The notes under the pieces are model-generated. The model was not told the origin of the DNA. It worked only from the letters and a program-made list of their open reading frames with translations, and did no database searches. Of a stretch of DNA of 64,000 nt, positions 34,620-47,665 are shown in pieces (within the stretch, counting starts at the first letter, position 1; every line of letters begins with the position of its first letter). The stretch covers positions 124,001-188,000 of the forward strand of contig CASDPP010000001.1 of NCBI GenBank assembly GCA_949282725.1, read 5' to 3'. The stretch comes from an uncultured Mycoplasmataceae bacterium. Lineage in GTDB: Bacteria > Bacillota_I > Bacilli_A > Mycoplasmatales > Mycoplasmoidaceae. The position numbers and the translations under genes are program-made.

Positions 34620-35217
34620 TTTTTTAGATTGACAAACAAATTATATTAATAGTAGTTTTAATAACAATGATAAATATTTTTTTATTGATACAAACACAAA
34701 AAGTGTAAGTAAAAAAGTTGATTTAATCATTGAAAAAAATCAGAAAATTAAATTGTTTTTATTTATTATTAATACAGGAAAAAATAAGAAATATGAAATT
34801 AACATTAATCAAAAAAATGACTCAGAATTTTTTTGTAATGTATTAGCAATTAATAGTAATGGGGCGATAACTGATATTAAATTAATAAATAAATCTTCAA
34901 AAAATACAATTAATGCTTATTGTAGTCAAGAATTTAAATGTTTTAACATTGATCAGATATCACAATTTATTCTTAATCCAATTTTAAGTATTAAAAATAA
35001 TACAATTAATGCTTTTCATAGCATTGATGTTGGATTTTTAGATAAAGAAAAAATATTTTATCTATCAACAAAAAAAATACCGAACAACGAGATATATCAG
35101 CTTCTTTTTAATTCATTAATTGCAGATATTAATTTAATTAAAGAATTAGATATGAATAGATACAACAAATTAAACTCAAAAATAAAAAATGTTATAAAAA
35201 ATTATGAACAAAACTAA
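34600..35217 (+). CDS. sufD: Short SufD-like scaffold protein, 205 aa
   Basis: It lies between sufC (20 bp overlap) and sufS (14 bp overlap), exactly where sufD is in Bacillus. The C-terminal half carries SufD-like strands and FHSIDVGFLDKEKIFYLSTK, with the family-type LSTKKIPNNEIYQLLFNSLI (SufB/D: LxSRGixxxxAxxLLxxGF). It has only 205 residues where SufD usually has about 400, and most of the beta-helix core is missing. Assignment relies on position and this C-terminal match. Confidence 0.72.
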
Positions 35218-36421
35218 TATCAAAAAACTATTCCCTTGGTTTCAAAAACATCCAGGATATATTTATTTAGATTCAGCAGCTACTAGTTTAAAGCCGCAAA
35301 CTGTGTTAGATGCAATTAATGATTATTATGTAAATTATGGAACTAATACCCATAATACAGATTCTCCTCTTGCTTATCAAACCAATGATTTAGCATTAAT
35401 CAAAATAAGAAATAAAATAGCTAAATTTTTTAACTGTTCTTCAGAGGAAATAATTTATACTTCAGGAGCAACAGAATCAATTTGTTTAATTGCTAACAGT
35501 TTATCATCAATTTTAAAAAAGAATGATGAAATAATTCTTTCTTACAATGAGCATTCATCTAATTTAATTCCTTGAATTAACTTAGCAAACAAAAACAAAC
35601 TTAACTTAGTTTATGCTGGACAACCTACAAGAGAATTAACAATTAATGATATTGTTAAAAAAATAACTAGAAAAACAAAATTAATTTCAATTGCTAATGT
35701 TTCTAATTTATTAGGTTATGAAATAAATGTTGAATTACTTGCAAAAAAAGTTAAAGCTAAAAATAAAAATATAATGATTTTAATTGATGCTGCACAATCA
35801 GCTCCACACATGAAAATTGATTTAAATAAATGAAAAATTGATTTCATGGCTGTTAGTGCTCATAAAATGCTAGGGCCTACAGGAATTGGCATATGTTACA
35901 TTAACAAAAAATGATTGGATAAGGTAACACCATTACGTTTAGGTGGTTCGATGAATAATATTATTAAGGAAAATAATTTTACCTATGCAGCTAGCCCATA
36001 TAAATTTGAAGGTGGCACTCCAAACATAGAAGGAATATTTGGTTTTGCTAAGGCAATAGATTTTTTAAATCAATACAAAATTAACAATATTAAAAAACAT
36101 GAAAAAGAATTAAAAAAATACGCAATTAAACAATTAAGTAAAATAAAACAAATAGAAATATATAACAAACAACAAGATTCAGGAATTATTTTATTTAATT
36201 ATCGAGGTATTCATTCACAAGATTTTAGTTCATATTTAGCATCTAAAAAAATTATCGTCCGTAGTGGAATGTCATGTGCTAAACTAACTAAATTTTGTTC
36301 AAAAGAAACAGGATATGTTAGAGCATCATTATATTTATATAATGATAAAAAAGATCTTGATACACTAGTAAAAATTATAAAAAATTTTAAGAAAGGAGAT
36401 GAAATAATTAATGTCATTTAA
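35204..36421 (+). CDS. sufS: Cysteine desulfurase SufS, 405 aa
   Basis: PLP enzyme that delivers sulfur from cysteine to SufU. The N-terminus has FPWFQKHPGYIYLDSAATSLKP in pieces, with ATSLKP; then IIYTSGATESICLIA, IDAAQSAPHMKID (PLP-contacting Asp/Gln) and VSAHKMLGPTGIG with the PLP-binding Lys. The active-site loop is RSGMSCAKL (SufS norm RTGHHCAQP) with the catalytic Cys. Length is normal. The stop overlaps sufU by 11 bp. Confidence 0.95.
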
Positions 36422-36845
36422 TCGAGATAAAGAATTTATGCGTCAAATAATTTTGACACATTACGAATCACCACAAAATAAAATTGATGAATCTAAAAAA
36501 ATGAATAGTTATGAATCATATAATAATAATTCTCCAAGTTGTATTGATAATTTAACAGTTTTTGTCAAAATAAAACAAAATAAAATTCTAGATGCAAAAT
36601 TTTCAGGTATTGGTTGTGCAATAGCAACAAGTTCAACTGATATTATTTTAAAAATGGTTAAAAATAAAACAATTAAACTAGCAAATGAAATAATTGATAA
36701 TTATTTAAATATGATTGATAGTAAAAAATATGATGAAAAATTATTAGGAGATTTATATGTTTTTGAAAATATCAATCAACAAATAAATCGAATTAGTTGT
36801 GCAAAAGTAGGAATAACAGCACTAAAAAAAGTTATTAATAAATAA
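36411..36845 (+). CDS. sufU: SufU sulfur acceptor, 144 aa
   Basis: Zinc-dependent sulfurtransferase partner of SufS. The ligand set is visible: Cys44 and Asp46 in SPSCID, Cys69 in SGIGCAIATSS and Cys130 in RISCAKV, equivalent to the Cys/Asp/Cys/Cys of Bacillus SufU. A strong GGAG ribosome-binding site lies before the ATG within the end of sufS. The 3-bp spacing to sufB supports one operon. Confidence 0.93.
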   Translation: MSFNRDKEFMRQIILTHYESPQNKIDESKKMNSYESYNNNSPSCIDNLTVFVKIKQNKILDAKFSGIGCAIATSSTDIILKMVKNKTIKLANEIIDNYLNMIDSKKYDEKLLGDLYVFENINQQINRISCAKVGITALKKVINK

Positions 36846-36847
36846 AT

Positions 36848-38170
36848 ATGATTTTTCCCAAAGGTTTAAACACAAAAATAATACATCAATTATGTAAGAT
36901 AAAAAATGAACCGGCATGAATGAAAAAAATAAGAAAAGATTCATACAATTTTTTCAAAACTAAAAAAAATCCATCTTGAGGTCCAGATTTAACTAAAATC
37001 AATTTTAATGATTACATATATTATGTCAATCCTTTAGATAGTCAAGAATATAAACAAAAATGATCTGAAGTTCCTAAAAAAATTAAAGACACATTTAAAA
37101 AATTAAATATTATTGAAGCTGAGGCAAAATATTTATCTGGAGTAAATAATCAATATGATTCACAAACTATATATCATAAGCTAGAACAAGAGCTTGAAAG
37201 TAAAAATGTAATTTTTACAAACATTGAAACAGCAATTAAAAAACATCCAGATTTAGTAAAAAAATATTTTAATAAAGTAGTAGATTATAAAGACAATAAA
37301 TATGCAGCATTAAACACAGCTGTATGATCAGGGGGAACTTTTTTATATGTTCCTAAAAATACTAAATTAGATCGTCCTTTGCAATCATATTTTAGAATTA
37401 ATACCAAAAGTGCAGGGCAATTTGAAAGAACATTAATTATTTTAGAAGAAAATGCTCAAGCGCATTATATAGAAGGTTGCACAGCTCCTATTTATGATAA
37501 GAACAACCTTCATGCTGCTGTTGTTGAAATATATTTACATAAAAATGCAAAATTTCGATACACAACTATTCAAAATTGATCAGAAAATGTTTTAAATTTA
37601 GTTACTAAAAGGGCACTGGTAAAAGAAAATGCTATCATGGAATGAGTTGATGGTAATTTAGGAAGTAACATTAATATGAAATATCCTGCATGTATTTTAA
37701 GTGGTGAAAATGCAATAGGTAAATGTATTTCAATTGCAATAGCTAAAAAAGGAATGATTCAAGATACAGGAGCAAAAATGATTCATTTAGCTCCAAAAAC
37801 AAGATCGCAAATTATTTCTAAATCAATAGCAACAGGTGGAGGAATTAGTAATTTTAGAGGATTAGTAAAAATTACTAAAAATGCTAAAAATTCTTATAGC
37901 GAAGTATCATGCGATACTTTGTTATTAGATAAAATTTCTCAATCAGATACTATACCAACAGAAATTATTAGTAATAATTCATCTATTTTAAAACATGAGG
38001 CAAAAATTACTAATATTGATAAAGAAAAAATGTTTTATTTAAACTCCCGAAAAATAGATGAAAAAACAGCTAAACAATTAGTAGTATTAGGTTTTATTAA
38101 AATTTTTTCAGATGAGCTTCCGATGGAATATGCGGTAGAACTTAATCGTTTATTAAAAATGTATATATAA
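36848..38170 (+). CDS. sufB: Fe-S scaffold protein SufB, 440 aa
   Basis: Core of the SufBCD complex. It carries [47 protein letters not shown] in part (the conserved GCTAP Cys), [18 protein letters not shown] and [20 protein letters not shown] near the C-terminus. It is about 25 residues shorter than the usual 465, mostly at the N-terminus. The last gene of sufCDSUB, followed at once by a terminator hairpin. Confidence 0.96.
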
Positions 38171-38196
38171 AAAACCACCAAAGTAATGGTGGTTTT
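38171..38196. terminator. Bidirectional intrinsic terminator between suf operon and tRNA-Thr
   Basis: Perfect stem AAAACCACCA / TGGTGGTTTT with a 6-nt loop, beginning at the sufB stop. T-runs on both strands allow it to end the suf transcript on the plus strand and the tRNA transcript on the minus strand. Confidence 0.85.
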
Positions 38197-38205
38197 ATTT
38201 TAATA

Positions 38206-38281
38206 TGGTGCCGTCTATCGGAATCGAACCAACAACCTACTGATTACAAGTCAGTTGCTCTGCCTATTGAGCTAAGACGGC
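38206..38281 (-). tRNA. tRNA-Thr (anticodon TGT), CCA encoded
   Basis: Cloverleaf on the minus strand: acceptor GCCGTCT/AGACGGC, anticodon stem ACTGA/TCAGT with loop CTTGTAA (anticodon TGT), T-loop TTCGATT, and a genomically encoded CCA at 38206-38208. It lies between the suf terminator and whiA. Confidence 0.95.
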
Positions 38282-38303
38282 TTATTAATAATTATATTAA
38301 AAA

Positions 38304-39212
38304 TTATATATTTTTTAAAAAATATAAATAGTGGCTCAAGCCTCCTTTAGTGATTTTTACATTATATTTTTCTTTAAAAATTTTTACTATATCATTTAAT
38401 GATGCAGAAGGGTTTTGTTTTCTAATTAAGCAAAACAATTGAAAATTTTTTGATTTTTTTTTAAATTCTGGAGAGCTAATAATTTTGTTTATTTGCTCTA
38501 TTTGATTAGATGAGGCAAATGAACGTTTTTTGATATTAGATATATCAATATTATTCAATCTATTCATTTGGTTTATTAAATCTCTAGATATTTTTTGATC
38601 TTCTAATTTAAGCATAGATTCATTTGCATTAATAAATTTTAAAAAATCAGATATATCTTGAACTCTTTTGATGTATAAAACAAACACTTTTCGACGCTTT
38701 ATTAATGAGATTGACAAATTAAGGGTATGAAAAATATTTTGAATTAATCTTGCATAAAATAATTTCTTTGTTCTTAATTCTAGATGATAAGTGTTTTTTT
38801 GTAATGATCCAATAGACCCACCACTTAAAAACGCACCAATTAAAAACCCTTTTTTATTATCTTTTGTGTTAATAAATTTAGTTTTTTTTTCATTTGTTAA
38901 TTGTAATTGCTTTTCAATAATATCAATGTTTTCGCTGATTGATATTTTAAAATCACGTTTTTTATTAAAATTATTAATTTTAGAATATAAAATATGATGT
39001 TTGATTTTAAATGTTTTTTGTATTAAATTAGAAATAAAACGAATAATAAAATTATATTGACTATATATTTCTAGTTTAATGCCATCAGAAGAAATACTAA
39101 TTTGACTATTGTTAGAAAAAAAAGATGATAAAATAGATAAAATAGTATTTTGTGAATATTGATTAGTACAAATTTCTTTTTTTATTAATTCACTAAAAGT
39201 AATTTCTTTCAT
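38304..39212 (-). CDS. whiA: DNA-binding protein WhiA, 302 aa
   Basis: Three regions of WhiA are visible: an N-terminal LAGLIDADG-derived part, the middle GFLIGAFLSGGSIGSLQKNTYHLEL in sections (family: AYLRGAFLxGGSV...YHLEI), and a C-terminal helix-turn-helix with NPSASLNDIVKIFKEKYNVKITKGGLSHYL in pieces. Length is typical. In walled bacteria it affects division and chromosome segregation. In mycoplasmas it is a regulator of ribosomal protein operons in one reported case. Followed by tRNA-Thr on the same strand. Confidence 0.93.
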   Translation of the reverse strand: MKEITFSELIKKEICTNQYSQNTILSILSSFFSNNSQISISSDGIKLEIYSQYNFIIRFISNLIQKTFKIKHHILYSKINNFNKKRDFKISISENIDIIEKQLQLTNEKKTKFINTKDNKKGFLIGAFLSGGSIGSLQKNTYHLELRTKKLFYARLIQNIFHTLNLSISLIKRRKVFVLYIKRVQDISDFLKFINANESMLKLEDQKISRDLINQMNRLNNIDISNIKKRSFASSNQIEQINKIISSPEFKKKSKNFQLFCLIRKQNPSASLNDIVKIFKEKYNVKITKGGLSHYLYFLKNI

Positions 39213-39215
39213 AGA

Positions 39216-39464
39216 TTATGATAACCCATCACTATAAGTTACACCAAAGGTAAAACCAATTCCGCATAATAAAACAACAATACTGACTAATAAAATAATA
39301 GTTGCTTTATTTTCAACTATTCATTTTATAAACCAATTATATTTATTTAATAAATTTTCACTAATAGGATTTTTATATGATTTTCATCATCAAATTAAAA
39401 GAGGTATATCTAATAAAAAACAAAATATCCCTACAATTAGGAATGCTATTTGTTGATTAGACAT
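39216..39464 (-). CDS. Small two-helix membrane protein, 82 aa
   Basis: Two hydrophobic segments, IAFLIVGIFCFLLDIPLLIWW near the start and IILLVSIVVLLCGIGFTFGV near the end, separated by a short charged loop with three tandem Trp (two TGA). It lies between ptsH (3 bp upstream) and whiA (3 bp downstream), so the three genes form one transcript. Family not recognised. Confidence 0.7.
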
Positions 39465-39467
39465 AAA

Positions 39468-39731
39468 TTATATTAATTTATTAACTTCTAAAGTTTTTTT
39501 AATAGCTTCAATAGCTTTATCTTCATCAACACCTTTAGCTTCAACGGTAATTTTACTATTTTTTTTAGCTCCTAAAGCCATTAAGTTAATTAATGATTTA
39601 GCATTAGCTGTTTTTCCATCTAGGATAATTTTAATTTCAGATTTGTATTTAGACGCTTCTGATGTTAATTTAGAAGCAGGTCTAGCGTGAATTCCGATAG
39701 GATCAATTATTTTTACAGTTAAACTTTTCAT
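39468..39731 (-). CDS. ptsH: Phosphocarrier protein HPr, 87 aa
   Basis: General component of the sugar phosphotransferase system. His15 in GIHARPASKL is the phosphorylated residue, and Ser46 in NAKSLINLMALG is the regulatory site phosphorylated by HPr kinase in Firmicutes. Length is exactly that of the family. Enzyme I is not in this window. First gene of a small operon with the 82-aa membrane protein and whiA. Confidence 0.97.
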   Translation of the reverse strand: MKSLTVKIIDPIGIHARPASKLTSEASKYKSEIKIILDGKTANAKSLINLMALGAKKNSKITVEAKGVDEDKAIEAIKKTLEVNKLI

Positions 39732-39836
39732 ATAAATTATTATATCTTAATATTTTATTTTGTATTGATCTTTTGTCTAAATTGAAAGAGATATACAAAC
39801 AAACAATTATTTTTATTAATTTTAGTTCACTATGTT

Positions 39837-41006
39837 TTAACTATTATTTTTTTTCTTTTTAGTAAAATATCAAATTCCAAATCCAACAGTTGCTAAAACA
39901 ATTGGAATACCTAAACCAAATACTAGACCTAAAATTAATCCTGTGTTTGATTTTTTTGGAGATGGTTCAGGCGGCAAGCCAATTTCTATTTGATCTTCGT
40001 TAAAACCGAAATTTGGTTCAGCTAGATATGCTTGTTTTGCTTGTTCTGATGGAACATATATTTTTTCGCTTATTGTTGGCTGTCAATTTTCATCAAATAA
40101 TGGTGGAGTTTCAGAAAAAAAGCATAAATTATTAAAAGAGCAACCATTAAATGCAAAAAGATTAATATTTTTTACATTTGATAGAATCTCTAAGTCTCCT
40201 GTTAGGTTTGAACAGTGAGCAAAAGCTTCTTGTCCGATGGTAGTTAGACTTGTGGCATTAGATAAATCTAGTGAAGCAATATTTTGATTATTTTTAAAAG
40301 CACCAATTCCAATACTTGTTATATTAGATGGAATCACTAAATCTCCTGATAGATTTGAGCAATTTCGAAAAACATAATCTTCAATAGTAGTTAAACTTGT
40401 AGCATTAGATAAATCTAGTGAAGTAATTTTTGTATATTGAAAAGCACCTCTTTCAATACTAGTTACTTTGCTAGGAATGACTAAATCTCCTGTTAATGGA
40501 CAACTATTAAATGCACCTTCTCCAATAGTTGTTAAACTTGTAGCATTAGATAAATCTAATGATGCAAGATTTGCACAACTTGAAAAAGCGCCACTATCAA
40601 TTTTTGTAATTGTAGACAAAATTATTAAATCACCAGTTAGGTTTGAACAATTATAAAAAGCATGATCTTTAACAATAGTTAAATTTGTAGCATTAGATAA
40701 ATTTAATGATGTTATTTGTTTATTATTTGAAAATGAATTCGCTGCAATTTCAGTAATATTTGAAGCGACTTCTAATGTTCCTTCTCCTTCGACATATCCT
40801 GTAATTACCGTCCCTTCAACAGTAACAGTAATATCTCCCATTGGTATCGACTCAGAGTTTGAATTAACATAGTTATTAAATGAAAAGCAGTTTTCAGTAA
40901 TAACATTTTGTGTGTTTTGATATTGATTATTAAATCCAATACCTGCTAATGGACTTAATAATGTTAATGAACTTAATAGTTTGTTAATTGTTTTGATCTT
41001 TTTCAT
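39837..41006 (-). CDS. BspA-like leucine-rich-repeat surface protein, 389 aa, intact
   Basis: The signal peptide MKKIKTINKLLSSLTLLSPL is in frame here. A stretch starting MGDITVTVEGT is followed by about eight BspA-type LRR units (ITSLDLSNATSLTTIGxxAF, NLTGDLVIPS), a conserved cap ending NFGFNEDQIEI, a short Pro/Lys linker, a C-terminal helix GLILGLVFGLGIPIVLATVG and the tail TKKKKNNS. Unlike the other two paralogs it has no Ig-like domain between the cap and the anchor. There is no lipobox Cys. Likely held in the membrane by the C-terminal helix with the LRR domain outside; adhesion is inferred. Confidence 0.92.
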
Positions 41007-41020
41007 ATTCTTTTGATTTA

Positions 41021-41058
41021 TATAAATATTTTAACAAAAAAAAAAAAAAAAAACGCAA
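41021..41058 (-). promoter_or_regulatory. Promoter with 18-nt homopolymer tract upstream of LRR gene 2
   Basis: Coding strand: TTGCG, then 18 T (A-run 41036-41053), then G and TTAAAAT with a candidate -10 at 41028-41033. It matches the upstream region of LRR gene 1 base for base except for one T less in the run and a few changes further out. A tract-length switch of promoter spacing is the inferred use. Confidence 0.5.
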
Positions 41059-41066
41059 GTGATATA

Positions 41067-41093
41067 AAAAAATAGGGAAAAACCCTATTTTTT
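41067..41093 (-). terminator. Intrinsic terminator after LRR gene 3
   Basis: Stem AAAAAATAGGG / CCCTATTTTTT with a 5-nt A loop, about 4 bp after the stop of the LRR gene ending at 41097 and before the LRR gene 2 promoter. The A/T flanks give T-runs on both strands. Confidence 0.75.
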
Positions 41094-41096
41094 TAA

Positions 41097-42560
41097 CTAT
41101 ATTTTAACTGTTGTTTTTTTCTTTTTAGTCAAATATCAAACTCCAAATCCTACCGCTAAAATAATTGGAATACCTAAACCAAGCGCTAATCCTAAAATCA
41201 GTGCTATATTTGATTTTTCTTCATTAACTTTTTCTACTGTTAAACTAATTGGAGCGGATTCAATTGATTTTTGACTATCATCTGATGCTTTAATTTTAAA
41301 TCTATAAATCCCTTTAACACATTGATTAGTTCAAGATAACAAACCTTGATTATCAATAGTTAATCATTCAGGTTGATCTCCTTCAAACATTACTATTTCT
41401 CATTTTGTAGGACTAAACCCTTCAATCACTGTATATTGTTCTAATCCAGATGTTTTTTCTTTTGTATTTATTATGAAATCTCCTTTTATACCAGTTATTT
41501 CCACTTTTTCTTCACTAAAACCAAAATTTTCTGCACTCAAATACGCTTGTTTAGCTGTTTCAGATGGAACATATATTTTTCCTGTTAATGTTGGCTTTCA
41601 ATTATCATATTCACTAGCATTAAATTTCGGAGGTGTTTCTGATAAAAAATATAGATTTTTTACATTGGTTATTCGAGATACACCTGAAAGTACTCGATCT
41701 GAAAATAACATATTTGGAACTTCTTTAACAGGAGAAGGAAAAATAAATTCATTTAAAACATTTGGAATAGCTGCAATTGCTTTTTCTCCAAATGAGATTA
41801 AATTAGTAGCATGAAGGAAATCTAAGGAAGTTATATATGTTTCGGCAAAAGCATAATTGTTTAATTTTGTAACTTCACCTGGAATTATAACATCGCCAAA
41901 AGCTAATGCTCCAGAAGCAACAGAATTATCATCTCATATTCCTGTTGATCCTGGAATTAAAACTTTTGCATTATCACCTAAATTTGTTGCTAATGAAAAA
42001 TTTTGATTAGTTTTTGGTGTTGCTACAAAATCATTAACAAAATCACACAATCCAAACGCTTCATAACCAATCGTTGTTAAATTTTCAGCTTCAGATAAAT
42101 CAATTGAAGTTATATCGGTTTCACAAAAAGCTCTATTTCCAATTTTTGTTACATTAGCAGGAATTTTTATATTACCTGTTAATTCTTTATGTCATAAAAA
42201 AGCACTATCTCCAATAGTTGTTAAACTTGTGGCTTGAGATAAATCTAATGATGTAATATTAGATCCAGATACAAAAGCACCTGAACCAATTTCATTAATT
42301 TGATCGTTTACAATTAGTGTCCCAACACCAGAAATATAATTAGTAATTTTTTTATATCCCATTTCAGTATCTATTTGTACATTAACAGTGATGTCTCCCA
42401 TTTCTACTTGTTCATTTTCTGTTGCATTAAGATAATTTTTTGTGTTTTCGGTAAGAACTTTTTGTATGTTTTGATATTGATTATTAAATCCAACACCTGA
42501 TAATGGACTTAATAATGTTAATGAACTTAATAGTTTATTAATTGTTTTTATTTTTTTCAT
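41097..42560 (-). CDS. BspA-like leucine-rich-repeat surface protein, 487 aa
   Basis: Same signal peptide as its paralogs (MKKIKTINKLLSSLTLLSPL), then MGDITVNVQ, about five divergent LRR units (ITSLDLSQATSLTTIGDSAF, ITSIDLSEAENLTTIGYEAF), the cap NFGFSEEKVEITG, a He_PIG-like Ig domain with EWLTIDNQGLLSWTNQ, the anchor helix NIALILGLALGLGIPIILAV and a Lys-rich tail. The repeats are less regular than in the other two. It starts about 40 bp beyond the 5S terminator and has no homopolymer tract; a plain TATAAT lies at 42578-42583. Confidence 0.9.
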
Positions 42561-42577
42561 ATTTGTCTGTTTTTATT

Positions 42578-42583
42578 ATTATA
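42578..42583 (-). promoter_or_regulatory. Candidate -10 box of LRR gene 3
   Basis: TATAAT on the minus strand, 18 nt before the start codon. No clear -35 box. Unlike the other two LRR genes there is no long homopolymer upstream. Confidence 0.35.
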
Positions 42584-42595
42584 TATCATTATATT

Positions 42596-42628
42596 ATAAA
42601 AAAAACAAGCTAATTTTAAAGCCTGCTT
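42596..42628 (-). terminator. rRNA operon terminator after 5S
   Basis: Stem AAGCAGGC / GCTTGTTT with G-U pairs and a 10-nt loop, followed on the minus strand by a run of eight or more T. It lies 9 bp after the 5S end. Confidence 0.65.
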
Positions 42629-42636
42629 TTTTATTT

Positions 42637-42745
42637 GCGTGGCACCTACTTATTCTCACATTGCTGCTACCTTCAGCTCCATAATGCTTAACTTCTGTGT
42701 TCGGTATGGGAACAGGTGTATCCATTAACGATATGAGCACCACAC
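42637..42745 (-). rRNA. rrf: 5S ribosomal RNA
   Basis: About 109 nt with the universal core CCGAACACAGAAGTTAAGC and complementary ends GTGTGGTG / near CACGC. It follows 23S by about 90 bp. Ends are approximate. Confidence 0.93.
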
Positions 42746-42747
42746 TA

Positions 42748-42778
42748 GATTGTTCGTTTAAGAATTCTATAAACAATA
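42748..42778 (-). repeat. 3' arm of 23S rRNA processing stem
   Basis: This 31-nt stretch is nearly the reverse complement of 45808-45837 in the transcript: 16 matched bases (TATTGTTTATAGAATT) and AACAATC at the far end, with a few mismatches between. The two arms flank 23S, as in RNase III processing stems. Confidence 0.75.
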
Positions 42779-42837
42779 TCAATTCTTTAGAATGTTTTAA
42801 ATCAACTTTGATAAATAAAGATAGATTTAATAAAAAG

Positions 42838-45735
<2,898 letters not shown>

Positions 45736-45807
45736 TTGTGATTATCTTTATTTTTAACTATGTAATGTTAAAATCTTGGTTGATTTTTAGACATTTTTAA
45801 GAAAGAT

Positions 45808-45837
45808 TATTGTTTATAGAATTTTCAAAGAACAATC
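45808..45837 (-). repeat. 5' arm of 23S rRNA processing stem with BoxA-like sequence
   Basis: Pairs with 42748-42778 across the 23S gene. The far part reads GATTGTTCTTTGAAAA on the transcript, matching the BoxA antitermination element of Gram-positive rRNA operons; the same words occur in the 16S leader at 47511-47527. Confidence 0.75.
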
Positions 45838-45857
45838 CTGAGAAGATTAATCCTCTC

Positions 45858-45871
45858 AAAACTAAATAAAA
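45858..45871 (-). repeat. 3' arm of 16S rRNA processing stem
   Basis: Transcript TTTTATTTAGTTTT is the exact complement of AAAACTAAATAAAA in the 16S leader (47503-47516), giving a 14-bp stem that encloses 16S. Confidence 0.7.
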
Positions 45872-45981
45872 CCCGACCATAAAATGTTACGTAAGAAAAA
45901 TAAAAAAAATTAAAACAAATTATTAATTTTATGGATTTATAAAATGTACACAAAATCGTGTTATGAATAAAATAACTCCGA

Positions 45982-47492
<1,511 letters not shown>

Positions 47493-47585
47493 AAATGACG
47501 GATTTTATTTAGTTTTCAAAGAACAATCACCTAACGCAGTTAGAGTTAGGTTTTTTTATTATACATCAAAAATGAAAAAACAAAA
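47493..47585 (-). promoter_or_regulatory. rRNA operon promoter and leader
   Basis: A TATAAT box at 47558-47563 (extended as TGATGTATAAT) is followed by a small hairpin CCTAAC/GTTAGG (47530-47550), a BoxA-like GATTGTTCTTTGAAAAC (47511-47527) and the 5' arm of the 16S processing stem (47503-47516). This is the only promoter-like site before 16S. Confidence 0.6.
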
Positions 47586-47665
47586 AAAATTTTTTAATTA
47601 ATATTCATATTAATTGATTTTTTAACTTAAAAAAACAAAAAACAAATCATTTAACTATATTATTT

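Larger units (their letters stand above)
45741..45981 (-). other. 16S-23S spacer, no tRNA
   Basis: About 240 bp without a tRNA gene. It holds the 5' arm of the 23S processing stem (45808-45837, which also contains the BoxA-like TGTTCTTTGAAAA), a small hairpin at about 45838-45857, and the 3' arm of the 16S processing stem (45858-45871). Confidence 0.8.

Noticed and set aside
40140-40760. Regular about 69-bp DNA repeats that could suggest a CRISPR-like array
   Set aside because: The period is a multiple of three, the unit codes for LRR repeats in an open frame, and there are no unique spacers between identical short repeats.
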